Shown piece by piece: positions 18,412 to 27,790 of a stretch of 64,000 nucleotides of DNA. The translations under genes were made by a program, and so were the position numbers. The stretch is from assembly GCA_902629495.1 (NCBI GenBank), contig CACORA010000004.1:15048-79047 (forward strand), read 5' to 3'. The notes beneath the pieces are model-generated. The model saw only the letters and a list, made by a program, of their open reading frames with translations, made no database searches and was not told the origin of the DNA. The first letter of the stretch is position 1. Each line of letters starts with the position of its first letter. Origin of the DNA: Planctomycetaceae bacterium (GTDB lineage: Bacteria; Planctomycetota; Planctomycetia; Pirellulales; UBA1268).

Positions 18412-19485
18412 CTATTCCCAACTAGTTGTATTCCCATCAGAGGCAGCACCGAGGCGTTGCCACGTCACGAGATCAATGTTGTCACTGATTGAATGGGTGG
18501 AGCCATCAACGCCGACACTCATGACGACACCAGGATGTCTGCTGCGTGGTGGGTAAATTCCATCTCGATCACATGTGTCACCGTAACCACCGCCTTCACA
18601 CACACTAGGATACTCCCAATTTGGAGGAGCAACGGTGTTGAAGACAGACTTCGACGGAATACCAGCCATCCAATCTCGTCCTGCATTATTTCCGTTGTGA
18701 CCATTGGAGAGTGCTGCCTGACCACGGGTGTCAAGATCTGCAGCTGTCAGCCAAGTCTTTGTACCACCCTGAGCAGTACCCGTCCGAAAGGTGGTTTCGG
18801 CTAGCTTACTCTGCATTGATGGAGCAGCACCATTGTTGCCCTTGAGGATTTCACTTGCCAAGATGATGTTGCTCGTACCATCCAGCAGTTCATTCAGATC
18901 TGTGGTAATCCGTCGCTTCAAGGCGCCACATGTATCAGCTCTTGTATTCTGTCCAGGCCCACCATTGTTGTAGTTGTATGCATCGATACTTGCACCTGCA
19001 TTGCATACGTAGTTGGTTCCTGGTCGAGTGGCTGTAAAAACACGCCTGTCTGATGGGCAGATCAACCCATTAATACGTGTTGAACGTGGAGTATTGTTAT
19101 TGCCATGGCTATACCACACATTGAAATCGATTGAGTCATATAACGGCTGCTCTTCAATTTGTGGAAGAATCTGTGACCAGACACCATGGCCTGTCCAGGA
19201 CCGCCAATCACCATTATTCCCAGGACCGTTCCCAATGTCTCGAGCGCTTTCGCCTGTTCTTGGATTTCCATGAAACTGGTACATGGGAAAATTGTTTCGA
19301 GCATCGTAATACGTTGCCAAGGCAAGGCCAACTTGCTTCAGGTTGTTACTACATGAGGCTCGTCGGGCAGCCTCTCGTGCTGCTTGAACAGCTGGTAGGA
19401 GTAGGCCAATGAGTACTCCAATAATGGCAATGACAACAAGCAGTTCAACGAGCGTAAACCCGCCAGATCGTTGCGAAGTTTTCAT
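18412..19485 (-). CDS. DUF1559 type II pseudopilin-like protein
   Basis: The 357-residue product has a prepilin-type N-terminus ([35 protein letters not shown], with cleavage expected after GG) and the DUF1559 C-terminal H-x9-DG element ([12 protein letters not shown]). These proteins are massively multiplied in Planctomycetota and are thought to be pseudopilin-like surface or periplasmic proteins; individual roles are unknown. ATG at 19485 has GAGGGG six bases upstream, and a sigma-70-like promoter is visible 56-83 bp upstream, so it is probably well expressed. An intrinsic terminator follows. Confidence 0.95.
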   Translation of the reverse strand: MKTSQRSGGFTLVELLVVIAIIGVLIGLLLPAVQAAREAARRASCSNNLKQVGLALATYYDARNNFPMYQFHGNPRTGESARDIGNGPGNNGDWRSWTGHGVWSQILPQIEEQPLYDSIDFNVWYSHGNNNTPRSTRINGLICPSDRRVFTATRPGTNYVCNAGASIDAYNYNNGGPGQNTRADTCGALKRRITTDLNELLDGTSNIILASEILKGNNGAAPSMQSKLAETTFRTGTAQGGTKTWLTAADLDTRGQAALSNGHNGNNAGRDWMAGIPSKSVFNTVAPPNWEYPSVCEGGGYGDTCDRDGIYPPRSRHPGVVMSVGVDGSTHSISDNIDLVTWQRLGAASDGNTTSWE

Positions 19486-19540
19486 AATGATCCCCTCAAA
19501 AAAGAATGAAAAGCATAAAAATCAAAGAACCCTGTAGAAA

Positions 19541-19568
19541 TTTATAACATAAGAGGATATGAAATCAA
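19541..19568 (-). promoter_or_regulatory. Sigma-70-like promoter for the DUF1559 gene
   Basis: On the minus strand TTGATT (19568-19563) and TATAAA (19546-19541) are separated by 16 bp. This would start transcription near 19534, giving a leader of about 48 nt before the GAGGGG site and ATG. Four of six -35 bases and five of six -10 bases match the consensus. Confidence 0.45.
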
Positions 19569-19656
19569 AGGCTGTTCTTAAGATTAAAGACATGTGAATA
19601 CCGGGTAAAATCATCAGTTTTTATGCTTCGTTGTCCTTTCTAAAGGGTTTCTTGCT

Positions 19657-20967
19657 ATGGGTTCCTTGCCTCCCCAGCACGGCGTCGGCTCAGAACAACG
19701 GACGGCGAGGCTTTCGTTCGGGAATCTCCGTTTGTTTTTTGCAAAGCACAAAACAGTTGTCATCTTTTGTCTTGTGGTGATCTTTATCTTTAGCGCTCTT
19801 GGCTTCCCATATGTTGCGTCATGGCAAACGAAAATCATGCTCGATGCTGGTCGCTTAGACGATGCACAGTGGTGGCTCACACTGTATGAATGGTCTGGGA
19901 AGTCTCAAGCGCAAGCAGCGTTTTATCGATCGACATTAGCGTCTCGACGTGGCGATATTCAAAAAGCAGATCAATGGTTGAAAACAGCCGCGGACTTAGG
20001 ATACCCCAAAAACGAAATCAAACGATCATGGGGAATTCTTCGTGCCCGCGTAGGAGATTTTGCAGCGATACAAAACCAATGGAAAGAACTGCTTGAACAC
20101 CCAGGAGCAGATGGTGAAAGCATTTATCGCGGCTTTATTGTTTTTGCGCTTGCAACGGGTCTTCTTGACGATGCCGAAAAGGTTGTTGCGCTCTGGCAAG
20201 CCTATGCTCCACAGCAGGCAGAGCCCTATCGCTATGCAGGCCTTATATACAGTCTGAAAAATGATTGGCCTGAAGCTATTCATGCCTACGAGCAAGGCCT
20301 TTCTTTTGATTCCAATAACGAAGACATGATCGCTGGCTTGGCAGAAAGCTACATGAAACAATTACAGTTTGAGAAGGCACTGTTGTTATGGCAGAAATTG
20401 CATGCAATCGCGCCGCATTCAGTGCAGGCGGTGACAAGCCAGGCTGATTGCCATTCAAAACTGGGTGAGTCTGGTGAGGGGGAAAAGGTTTTGAAAAAGT
20501 CTTACTCCCTCGTCGAACACGATCCCCAAGCCATGTCCATATTGGGTCGTGTTTATCTCGAACAGGGAAAGGTGCAGGATTCAATAGAGGCCTATGAGAA
20601 ATCCATATCCCTGCAACCAGAAGATATTGCTGTGAAGAGAGATCTTTTGCATGCCTATAGAGTTGCAGGAACAGGCGGAGATCTCACAAAAATTGAAGCA
20701 CAAGTCTTAGAGGGACAGATCGCATTAGAGAACATGAAAGAGATTAGTAATAAACTATCTCAACAACCATTCAATGCTGATCTTCGATATCAGTTGGCGA
20801 TGCTGACCTGGAAATGGAAAAGCCATGATGAGGGTTTGCGATGGTTGCGAGTTGTACTCTTGACAGATCCCATGCATGAAAAAGCAAGACAATTTCTAAA
20901 AAAGCACGCACCTGAAGATCGAGGACACCAAAAAGTATTAGATATCGTGCCAACGAAATCATTCTAG
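19657..20967 (+). CDS. Membrane-anchored TPR protein
   Basis: The 436-residue product has a cytoplasmic N-terminus, one membrane segment at about 33-52 (VVIFCLVVIFIFSALGFPYV) and then tetratricopeptide repeats to the end (for example AEPYRYAGLIYSLKNDWPEAIHAYEQGLSFD, DPQAMSILGRVYLEQGKVQDSIEAYEKSISLQ). The ATG is preceded by AAAGGG nine bases away. TPR arrays mediate protein-protein contacts; the partner is likely the CRTAC1-like lipoprotein encoded 16 bp downstream, since TPR and UnbV proteins are repeatedly found together, as they are fused in the protein at 27791-31489. Confidence 0.75.
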   Translation: MGSLPPQHGVGSEQRTARLSFGNLRLFFAKHKTVVIFCLVVIFIFSALGFPYVASWQTKIMLDAGRLDDAQWWLTLYEWSGKSQAQAAFYRSTLASRRGDIQKADQWLKTAADLGYPKNEIKRSWGILRARVGDFAAIQNQWKELLEHPGADGESIYRGFIVFALATGLLDDAEKVVALWQAYAPQQAEPYRYAGLIYSLKNDWPEAIHAYEQGLSFDSNNEDMIAGLAESYMKQLQFEKALLLWQKLHAIAPHSVQAVTSQADCHSKLGESGEGEKVLKKSYSLVEHDPQAMSILGRVYLEQGKVQDSIEAYEKSISLQPEDIAVKRDLLHAYRVAGTGGDLTKIEAQVLEGQIALENMKEISNKLSQQPFNADLRYQLAMLTWKWKSHDEGLRWLRVVLLTDPMHEKARQFLKKHAPEDRGHQKVLDIVPTKSF

Positions 20968-20983
20968 AGAAGAAGCACTGGCT

Positions 20984-22738
20984 ATGTATTCCACAAAAGA
21001 GCATTCCGAGAGTGTGGTTGTCGAAGGTGCCTCTAGGGTTGGCACGTGTATTCTTATTGTGATGCTTGTATGCGGCTGTGAGTCAACAGCCAATCATGAA
21101 TCAAGCACAGAAAAAAGACCTTCGACGACCCATGAAACGGAATCTCATGACAGTGAGTATTCCTTTACGAATATTGCTGAGCAACAGGACCTTCATGTTG
21201 TTTCGAAAACCGGATCAGACAAAGGGCGTTACTCAATAGTCGAATCACTCGGCTCAGGTATTGCAGTTTTAGACTATGATCAAGACGGTGATGCTGATGT
21301 TTTTGCCCTGCGTGGGGGTACATTCACACACGAAGGAAAGCCAGTTGGATTACCTGCAGTACTGTTAGAGAATACGAACGGCACCTTTCAGGATGTCACG
21401 GAAGAGGCAGCCATTCGAGGTCCAGATTTTTACCCACATGGAATTTGTGTGTTTGATCATGAAGGTGATGGATTCCCTGACATCTTAGTTACGGGTTTTT
21501 TCGGCTGCTGGTTGTACAGCAATCAAAAGAACAAACAGTTTCGGCGCATTGATCCTGAAACGCTTGGTATTGACCAAGAAACATTCTATAGCAGCGCTGC
21601 GTCGGGTGACTTCAATGCCGATGGAATTGCAGATCTCTTTCTCGCAACGTATGTCGATTGGAGTGCAGAGAATAACCCGCCGTGTACGGTCCAGGGACAG
21701 TTGGATATTTGCCCACCAGGTCAATTCGAGGGCCTGCCGGACCAAGTCTATCTTGGAACAAAGTCGGGCCGTTTTCGTTCCGCCAACAACAACTTTCAAC
21801 CGAGTCTGACGGGAAAAGGTCTTGGTGTTATTGCGGCTGACTTTGATCTTGATGGTGATACAGATGTGTACGTCGCAAATGACACAACGCCGAATGCCTT
21901 GTATGAAAACAATGAGAATGAAGGTTTTACAGAAGTAGGCCTTCTCAGTGGTGTGTCTATTGGACTATCGGGATTAGCGGATGGCAGCATGGGTGTTGAC
22001 TCTGCAGATGTAGATATGGACGGCTTGCCCGATCTTTGGGTTGCTAATTATGAAGATGAAAGTTTTGCGCTCTATCGGAACATGCGTAAACTAATTTTCC
22101 AGAACGTTAGCCTCCCCATGAAAATTGGTCTGCTTAGGCGGAGGTATGTTGGTTTTGGAACGGCCTTTCTCGATATCAATTTTGATGGTTATGAAGATAT
22201 CTTTTGTACAAATGGCCATGTGCTTCTCGCGCCAAAAGGTGCTCCTCGCCGACAGAAGGCACTATTGCTGCACAATGAGAAAGGCAAGTATTTTGTAGAT
22301 GTTGCAAGTTCCTCTGGGCGTTACTTTTCCGAGTCACATACTGGACGAGGTGCTGCTGTTGCTGACCTGGATGGTGATGGCGATCAAGATATTGTTGTGA
22401 GTCATGCCGATGAGCCAATTGCAATTCTTCTCAATGATGCTCGTCCAGAAGCTGTTATTCGCGTCAAGCTTGTCGGCTCCCAATCACACCGAGACGCTGT
22501 TGGAGCATTTGCCACATTAGAAACATCAAGGCGCAAGCTACTCAGACTCGTCAAGGGTGGAGGAAGTTATCTCTCTGCCAATGAAAAAACATTGACATTT
22601 TGTCTGGGAGAAGATGAGCATCCAAAAAGTCTTTCTGTAGCATGGCCCTCTGGACATAAAAATGTCTATACCGTTCCAGCCGTGAAAAATTTTTTTGAAG
22701 CAAGAGAGGGACATAAAAATTTGATACGTTTACAGTAA
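20984..22738 (+). CDS. CRTAC1-like lipoprotein (VCBS repeats + ASPIC/UnbV)
   Basis: The 584-residue product has a lipoprotein signal ending in LVCGC (about residues 28-32). About seven Ca2+-loop VCBS repeats follow (DYDQDGDADVF, DFNADGIADLF, DFDLDGDTDVYVANDT, DVDMDGLPDLWVANYE, DLDGDGDQDIVV), and residues about 480-570 form an ASPIC/UnbV domain (IRVKLVGSQSHRDAVGA, VKGGGSYLSANEKTLTFCLG, VAWPSG). The family is named after human CRTAC1; bacterial members are surface or periplasmic and functionally unassigned. It is probably co-transcribed with the TPR gene just upstream. Confidence 0.8.
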   Translation: MYSTKEHSESVVVEGASRVGTCILIVMLVCGCESTANHESSTEKRPSTTHETESHDSEYSFTNIAEQQDLHVVSKTGSDKGRYSIVESLGSGIAVLDYDQDGDADVFALRGGTFTHEGKPVGLPAVLLENTNGTFQDVTEEAAIRGPDFYPHGICVFDHEGDGFPDILVTGFFGCWLYSNQKNKQFRRIDPETLGIDQETFYSSAASGDFNADGIADLFLATYVDWSAENNPPCTVQGQLDICPPGQFEGLPDQVYLGTKSGRFRSANNNFQPSLTGKGLGVIAADFDLDGDTDVYVANDTTPNALYENNENEGFTEVGLLSGVSIGLSGLADGSMGVDSADVDMDGLPDLWVANYEDESFALYRNMRKLIFQNVSLPMKIGLLRRRYVGFGTAFLDINFDGYEDIFCTNGHVLLAPKGAPRRQKALLLHNEKGKYFVDVASSSGRYFSESHTGRGAAVADLDGDGDQDIVVSHADEPIAILLNDARPEAVIRVKLVGSQSHRDAVGAFATLETSRRKLLRLVKGGGSYLSANEKTLTFCLGEDEHPKSLSVAWPSGHKNVYTVPAVKNFFEAREGHKNLIRLQ

Positions 22739-22784
22739 GCTGATAAAGCCTACAGAAGAGATGCGTTCCAGAAGCCCTGCCATG

Positions 22785-22811
22785 TTGTAACGCATTGCTG
22801 AGTGGTATAGT
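22785..22811 (+). promoter_or_regulatory. Possible promoter of the isomerase/epimerase gene
   Basis: TTGTAA (22785-22790) and TATAGT (22806-22811) are separated by 15 bp and sit 23 bp before the ATG at 22834. The -10 is preceded by TGG, giving a partial extended -10. The spacing is a little short, so this is tentative. Confidence 0.25.
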
Positions 22812-22833
22812 TCTGTGACTAGGAGAAAACAGC

Positions 22834-23898
22834 ATGCCAATCACGCGACGTGGATTCATCGCCTCGAGTCTTGTTTTTGCCAATAGCACGTTATCGGTGT
22901 CAGCATCACAAGAACAGACAATCAAGTTGGGGTTTGACAACTTTGCCGTTCGGGCAATGCAGTGGAATGCCCGACAGCTCGTGGATCATGCCGTCACATT
23001 AGGGTGTGATTCTGTTTTCATTACAGACTTTGGTCCCTTTGAAGGGCGATATGACGATGCCTCACTGAGGGAAATTCGTCGCTATGGATTGGATAACGGG
23101 GTTGATATTGTGCTCGGATCCTGGAGCATTTGCCCAACATCAAAAACATTCAAAGCGGATTGGGGAACCGCTTACGAACATCTCACATTGGGTATTCGAA
23201 TGGCAAAGGCTTTAGGGTCTCCAGCCTTTCGGGTGATTTTGGGCAATCGCTCTGATCGTCTTACAGAGGGAGGCATTGAAGCGAGAATTGCAGATACGGT
23301 CAAGGTTTTGAAACAAGCACGAAATCAAGCAATTGACGCTGGAGTCAAAATCGCTGTCGAGAATCATGCCGGTGATATGCAGTCACGAGAGCTCAAACAA
23401 CTGGTAGAAGAGGCAGGGACTGATTTCGTAGGCGTCAACTTTGATTCTGGAAACGCTTGTTGGACACTCGAGGATCCAGTACAGGCACTTTTGAATCTTG
23501 CGCCGTATGTACTCACAACAAGTCTTCGTGACACGATGCTTTGGGAGTCAGAAGGTGGTATTAAAGCACAGTGGACGGCAATGGGAGAAGGGTGCGTCGA
23601 CTTCAAGAGGTTCTTTCAGATCTTTAGAAAAGAGTGCCCTGACGTAACTGTTCATATTGAAACCATTTCAGGTTTCCCAAAGACATTTTCAATTTATGAA
23701 AAGGAATTCTGGAATCCATTTCCAAACGCGTTGGCAGAGGATTTTTCTGCATTTCTCGCACTGGCAAAAAAAGGAAATCCGATACCTGCCTTTCAGCCAA
23801 CTGGATCAGACAAGCTAGAGGCACAAAGGAACTATCAGATGTCGGAGATCGAGCGAAGTATCCGTTACTGCAAAGATGTTTTGGAACTCGGATCCTGA
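22834..23898 (+). CDS. Sugar phosphate isomerase/epimerase-type TIM-barrel protein
   Basis: The 354-residue product starts with a Tat-like signal (ITRRGFIASSLVFANS), so it is exported after folding. The body is a xylose-isomerase-like/AP-endonuclease-2 TIM barrel with candidate metal ligands Glu in IAVENHAGDM, Asp in NFDSGNACW and Glu in VHIETISGF. Planctomycetes have many such secreted sugar isomerases/epimerases of unknown substrate. AGGAG lies eight bases before the ATG. Its 3' end overlaps the convergent fusion gene by 34 bp. Confidence 0.8.
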   Translation: MPITRRGFIASSLVFANSTLSVSASQEQTIKLGFDNFAVRAMQWNARQLVDHAVTLGCDSVFITDFGPFEGRYDDASLREIRRYGLDNGVDIVLGSWSICPTSKTFKADWGTAYEHLTLGIRMAKALGSPAFRVILGNRSDRLTEGGIEARIADTVKVLKQARNQAIDAGVKIAVENHAGDMQSRELKQLVEEAGTDFVGVNFDSGNACWTLEDPVQALLNLAPYVLTTSLRDTMLWESEGGIKAQWTAMGEGCVDFKRFFQIFRKECPDVTVHIETISGFPKTFSIYEKEFWNPFPNALAEDFSAFLALAKKGNPIPAFQPTGSDKLEAQRNYQMSEIERSIRYCKDVLELGS

Positions 23899-26800
23899 TT
23901 TGATGTGTGTGATGGAGCATGCATAACAGAATCAGGAAGAGCGTCCCCGGCTTCAACAAATGACAGGAGATCGTTGATCTCATCTCGTGTGAGTACGTTA
24001 AGCAAACCTGCCGGCATCGATGAGATCTGAGAAGGAAACTGCTCATCAATCTCTGTCTTCTTAATGACCGATACCTGATCTGGTGCGAGGAGATTGGTCG
24101 CAAGACGAATGGACGTTGGCGTCTCTTCGAGAATCATCCCTGAGATAACTTTTCCATTCTTGAGGACAAATTGTATGGTTTGATAGTTCTTATGAATATC
24201 TTTTGACGGCTCAAGGATATGCTGAAGGAGTTCTCGTCCACGAAGTTTCTTGATACTTCCAATAAGGTTTGGGCCAAGATTGACACCATGGCCGGCAGCA
24301 ACATGACACTGTGAACATTGTGCTTTCACGAATGCGTGCATGCCACGAATCAATGTGTTTTCCGTGGTCGAAGTCTGTACAGTTGGAAAGTCATCAAGTG
24401 TCCACTTCTTCACAATCGTCGGTCGACAGGCTGCCAAAAGTTCCTCAACCTCAGCAGCATCTTTTGCAACCACCATCTGCCCATTCATAACGATCCAATG
24501 ACCAGGGAAGGTGCATACGTATGGGTAGACACCAGGTTTTGTTGGTGCGTTGAAGCGAAGCACGTGAACAAGTGCTTTCCGCGTTGGACCGATCATAGGT
24601 GTTGCAGAAAGTATGAGATCTTTCTTTGACTCCGGAATAAAATCACTCGAGGCATTTTTTGGGTCTTTGGCCATGTCATTTGCAGCAATGCCAACTTCTG
24701 CCAAGGCTCCCGGCTTCACGATCACAAGGTTATGGTCAGTGGCATCTGGATTGGTGAAGACAATTTTTACCGGCTGGTCTGGGAGGACAGCAAACTGCTT
24801 GAGCGTAAAGAGCATGCGCTCTGGTTCACAGGAAATCTGAAAATCAACGAGACCGGGCTGTTGATCAAATGATTTTTCCTTGCCATTTGGCTTCGGTTCT
24901 CGTATCTCCTGCTTGCGTTTTGTGCGTTTGAGAAGTGCTGGAATCAAAGAGGCAGTATCGTTTTCCCAATGACGTCGGAGGGTGTGAGATTCAAGTGCAC
25001 AGATGGCAGCATATTCGAGATGACCGGCCATGGGGCGACGACAGACTTCAAGGACGGCATCAAGTGCAGTGCGTGTTCCCACCCAACTCGCTGACATGGC
25101 TGCCTCCATGCGAACAATGCCAGAGGCGTCTTGCGCAGCTTGCATGAGCAGTTCGTCACAATCTGGGAAGGACGTATGCCAGAACTGAAGCTGTCGAATA
25201 GCCGCAGCCCGTGCATGATGATCTGCGCAGGCGAAAAGGTCTAATACGAGATCAGTGCGGATGGAACCAAGTGTTGAAAAAGCCCACATGGCCTCAGTTT
25301 TATTCCGCACATAATCTGAGTCATTTCTGTCGAGGCGATTCAACCATGATTCAACAGCACGAACGGCTTGCGTTCGGTCTCGAACTGTGAGTTCACGCGT
25401 TGCAAGGTATCGAACACGGAATTCTTGATGCCCCAACAGTGACGCTAACTCGTCTTCTGTTGCTGACGCAATCGCAGGAAGTTTCGAAGGCTTTTGACCT
25501 TTACCAATAATGCGCCAGATGCGTCCTGACTCACGGTCACGTCGGCTGTCTCGGAGGGAGTACTGAGCATGTCCTTTGACCGGGTTGTACCAATCTACCA
25601 CGAAGAGGTCACCACGTGGACCAAAATGACAGTCAACAGGAATGAAACTCAGATTGGTGGAAAAAATGAGATCACTGACATACTGTTCCTTGTATCCGAA
25701 ATCATTTTCAATCCAATTATGGATTTCAATTCTATTCGTAGGCTTATAGCGTGCCTTAATGAATCCTCCCTGGAGTTCTTGCGGAAATCCTGGTGCATCA
25801 ACAAAGGCTTGGCCACAAGTGCCAGAGTAGGCTTGTAGTCCTTGGGGTTTGGCGTGTTGTTGTGGGTAGGGAGGATCAAGCGAATGAAAAGCCTCTGCAA
25901 ATATAGGATGACTGGCTACGTGATTCCCCCATGGATCAAATGTCACTCCCCATGGATTCGTACTGTGATAGGTTCCAAAGCTTGTGAGCGCGAAGGAATG
26001 CGGATCGTAACGAAACCATCCGCTATTTTGTTGACGAACAGGACCATAGGGTGTTTCAACCTGTGAATGGTGAAAAATACTTTCTCGAAAAATAAGACCT
26101 CCATCAGGAGACCAGATAAAGTCATGCAGTGAATGATGAGAATCTTCTGTTCCAAAACCTGAGAGAATAACATCATGAATATCTGCTTTGTCATCACCAT
26201 CTGTATCTTTGAGGAAAGTGAGATAAGGCTGTTCAGAGACATAGACACCCCCATCACCAAATTCGAAAGAAAGAGGTAGATGGAGGTCATCGGCAAAGAT
26301 CTTGGATGTATCCGCCTGACCATCCCCGTCAACATCCTCAAGTATGACAAGCCTGTCTCGAGAGGCCATTCCTGGATAAACATGAGGATACGCTTGTGAT
26401 GTACTCACCCACATTCGGCCACGAGCATCCCAGCGACACTGAATCGGATTTGCAATCTCTGGAAATTGTTCCTCCCCTGCAAAAAGGTTCACTTCAAATC
26501 GAGGATCCACTTGAAACGCTTTTTTTTCCTCTTCAGCTGGGAGCCACGTATTCGCTCCTCTGGACTCATCCACGGTTGGCATGTCCGGAAGGTTTGAATC
26601 ATCAATGTCTGCGGGAACTGGACGACCGTGTGCAATATCCCATATCCGACGATCACGATTGGCGCACATAATGTCAAAACTGTGAAGCGCTGGAAGAAAG
26701 TCGAGATAACCATATCGTCCATTACGTCCACCCGTGTAATAGAACGTGTTGAGTGGCCGATATCGACGAAAGAATTGAAGGTCGAGATCAATAGTCGCAA

Positions 26801-27614
26801 GCCGTAGTCGCTCCTCAACAACAGGAGGGGGTGACTGAAAACAGGCACGGAAGAAGGAGTCTGCAAAGAGGTCATAGCCTTCTTTATTGAGATGACAACC
26901 ATTGATTGTGAGGTCAGTTGCTGGATTGTCGAGGTGCTGAAGCATTGGCCTGAAGACATCAACGAAACCTACACCCTGTTTTTCTGCAACGGTGTGCATT
27001 GCATCGGTATACATCTTGATGCGTGAGTTGTTTTGATCAGCTGCAGCGACACCATGTACGTTTTCATTTGGAATGGGTGAGACGAGCACAACACGAGGAG
27101 CGGCCGTTCCATTAAATGCTTTGGACTGCAACGTTTCCAAAAAGGTGGTGAGTTTTTCCTGAAATGCATCCAGTCCAGATTCACCGGCGAAGGATTCGTT
27201 GAATCCATATGCAGCTATGATGACATCTGCTTCTAAGAAGGTGAGGTGCTGGTCAATATCTCCAAAGTTGTCTGGACGCGGTGCGAGATCGATTTCATCC
27301 GCTGACCATGCTAAATTGCGAATGACAAGTTCATTGTCAGGAAAGGCTGCGTGCAGTGTAGCCGTAAGTTGACCAAAGAGTTGGGCTCGTTCAAAAAGCG
27401 TGTTTCCAATGAAACAAATATGATCACCGCGTTGAATCGAAAGTGGGAGTGCAGTGGTCTGCCGTGGACAGTTGGCGGCCCGTGGTGACGTTTTGGCAAA
27501 AATCCCCACGTCATTGAATTCTTTTTCAGCTGCAACACCAAGCCGTTGGGTGAGTACAGTCAAAATAAGAATCATGCAATAACGAAGCGGTTTTTTTTGG
27601 AGAGATAAAAACAT
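23865..27614 (-). CDS. SGNH + dehydrogenase + HEAT + cupredoxin + cytochrome c fusion (PVC type)
   Basis: The 1,249-residue product has a signal peptide and five recognisable parts. Residues about 50-265 are SGNH/GDSL-like (GDHICFIGNTL, YGFNESFAG, NGCHLNKEGYDLF). About 370-700 is the PVC membrane-bound dehydrogenase/sorbosone-dehydrogenase-like propeller. About 720-880 shows HEAT-like helical repeats. About 915-1060 is a cupredoxin with a full type 1 copper set: His in DHNLVIV, then Cys, His and Met in YVCTFPGHWIVMNGQM. About 1100-1200 is cytochrome c with CSQCH and a distal Met region. It is presumably a periplasmic enzyme that oxidises a sugar-like substrate and passes electrons via copper and haem; the substrate is unknown. 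Confidence 0.85.
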   Translation of the reverse strand: MFLSLQKKPLRYCMILILTVLTQRLGVAAEKEFNDVGIFAKTSPRAANCPRQTTALPLSIQRGDHICFIGNTLFERAQLFGQLTATLHAAFPDNELVIRNLAWSADEIDLAPRPDNFGDIDQHLTFLEADVIIAAYGFNESFAGESGLDAFQEKLTTFLETLQSKAFNGTAAPRVVLVSPIPNENVHGVAAADQNNSRIKMYTDAMHTVAEKQGVGFVDVFRPMLQHLDNPATDLTINGCHLNKEGYDLFADSFFRACFQSPPPVVEERLRLATIDLDLQFFRRYRPLNTFYYTGGRNGRYGYLDFLPALHSFDIMCANRDRRIWDIAHGRPVPADIDDSNLPDMPTVDESRGANTWLPAEEEKKAFQVDPRFEVNLFAGEEQFPEIANPIQCRWDARGRMWVSTSQAYPHVYPGMASRDRLVILEDVDGDGQADTSKIFADDLHLPLSFEFGDGGVYVSEQPYLTFLKDTDGDDKADIHDVILSGFGTEDSHHSLHDFIWSPDGGLIFRESIFHHSQVETPYGPVRQQNSGWFRYDPHSFALTSFGTYHSTNPWGVTFDPWGNHVASHPIFAEAFHSLDPPYPQQHAKPQGLQAYSGTCGQAFVDAPGFPQELQGGFIKARYKPTNRIEIHNWIENDFGYKEQYVSDLIFSTNLSFIPVDCHFGPRGDLFVVDWYNPVKGHAQYSLRDSRRDRESGRIWRIIGKGQKPSKLPAIASATEDELASLLGHQEFRVRYLATRELTVRDRTQAVRAVESWLNRLDRNDSDYVRNKTEAMWAFSTLGSIRTDLVLDLFACADHHARAAAIRQLQFWHTSFPDCDELLMQAAQDASGIVRMEAAMSASWVGTRTALDAVLEVCRRPMAGHLEYAAICALESHTLRRHWENDTASLIPALLKRTKRKQEIREPKPNGKEKSFDQQPGLVDFQISCEPERMLFTLKQFAVLPDQPVKIVFTNPDATDHNLVIVKPGALAEVGIAANDMAKDPKNASSDFIPESKKDLILSATPMIGPTRKALVHVLRFNAPTKPGVYPYVCTFPGHWIVMNGQMVVAKDAAEVEELLAACRPTIVKKWTLDDFPTVQTSTTENTLIRGMHAFVKAQCSQCHVAAGHGVNLGPNLIGSIKKLRGRELLQHILEPSKDIHKNYQTIQFVLKNGKVISGMILEETPTSIRLATNLLAPDQVSVIKKTEIDEQFPSQISSMPAGLLNVLTRDEINDLLSFVEAGDALPDSVMHAPSHTSNQDPSSKTSLQ

Positions 27615-27790
27615 AATTTTGAGGCCCTGTTACAGTACTCGCTGGATCGTCTGGCATTTACCTAGGTTATCGCTGTTGTATCTACGAGGCATACATTAGA
27701 AGGCTAGCGAATGATATCCTGACAGTTCGATTTTCTTGCATCACATATTCGTATCGTGAGAGAGAGATTTTTGAAGAAGTGGTTTGAGTG

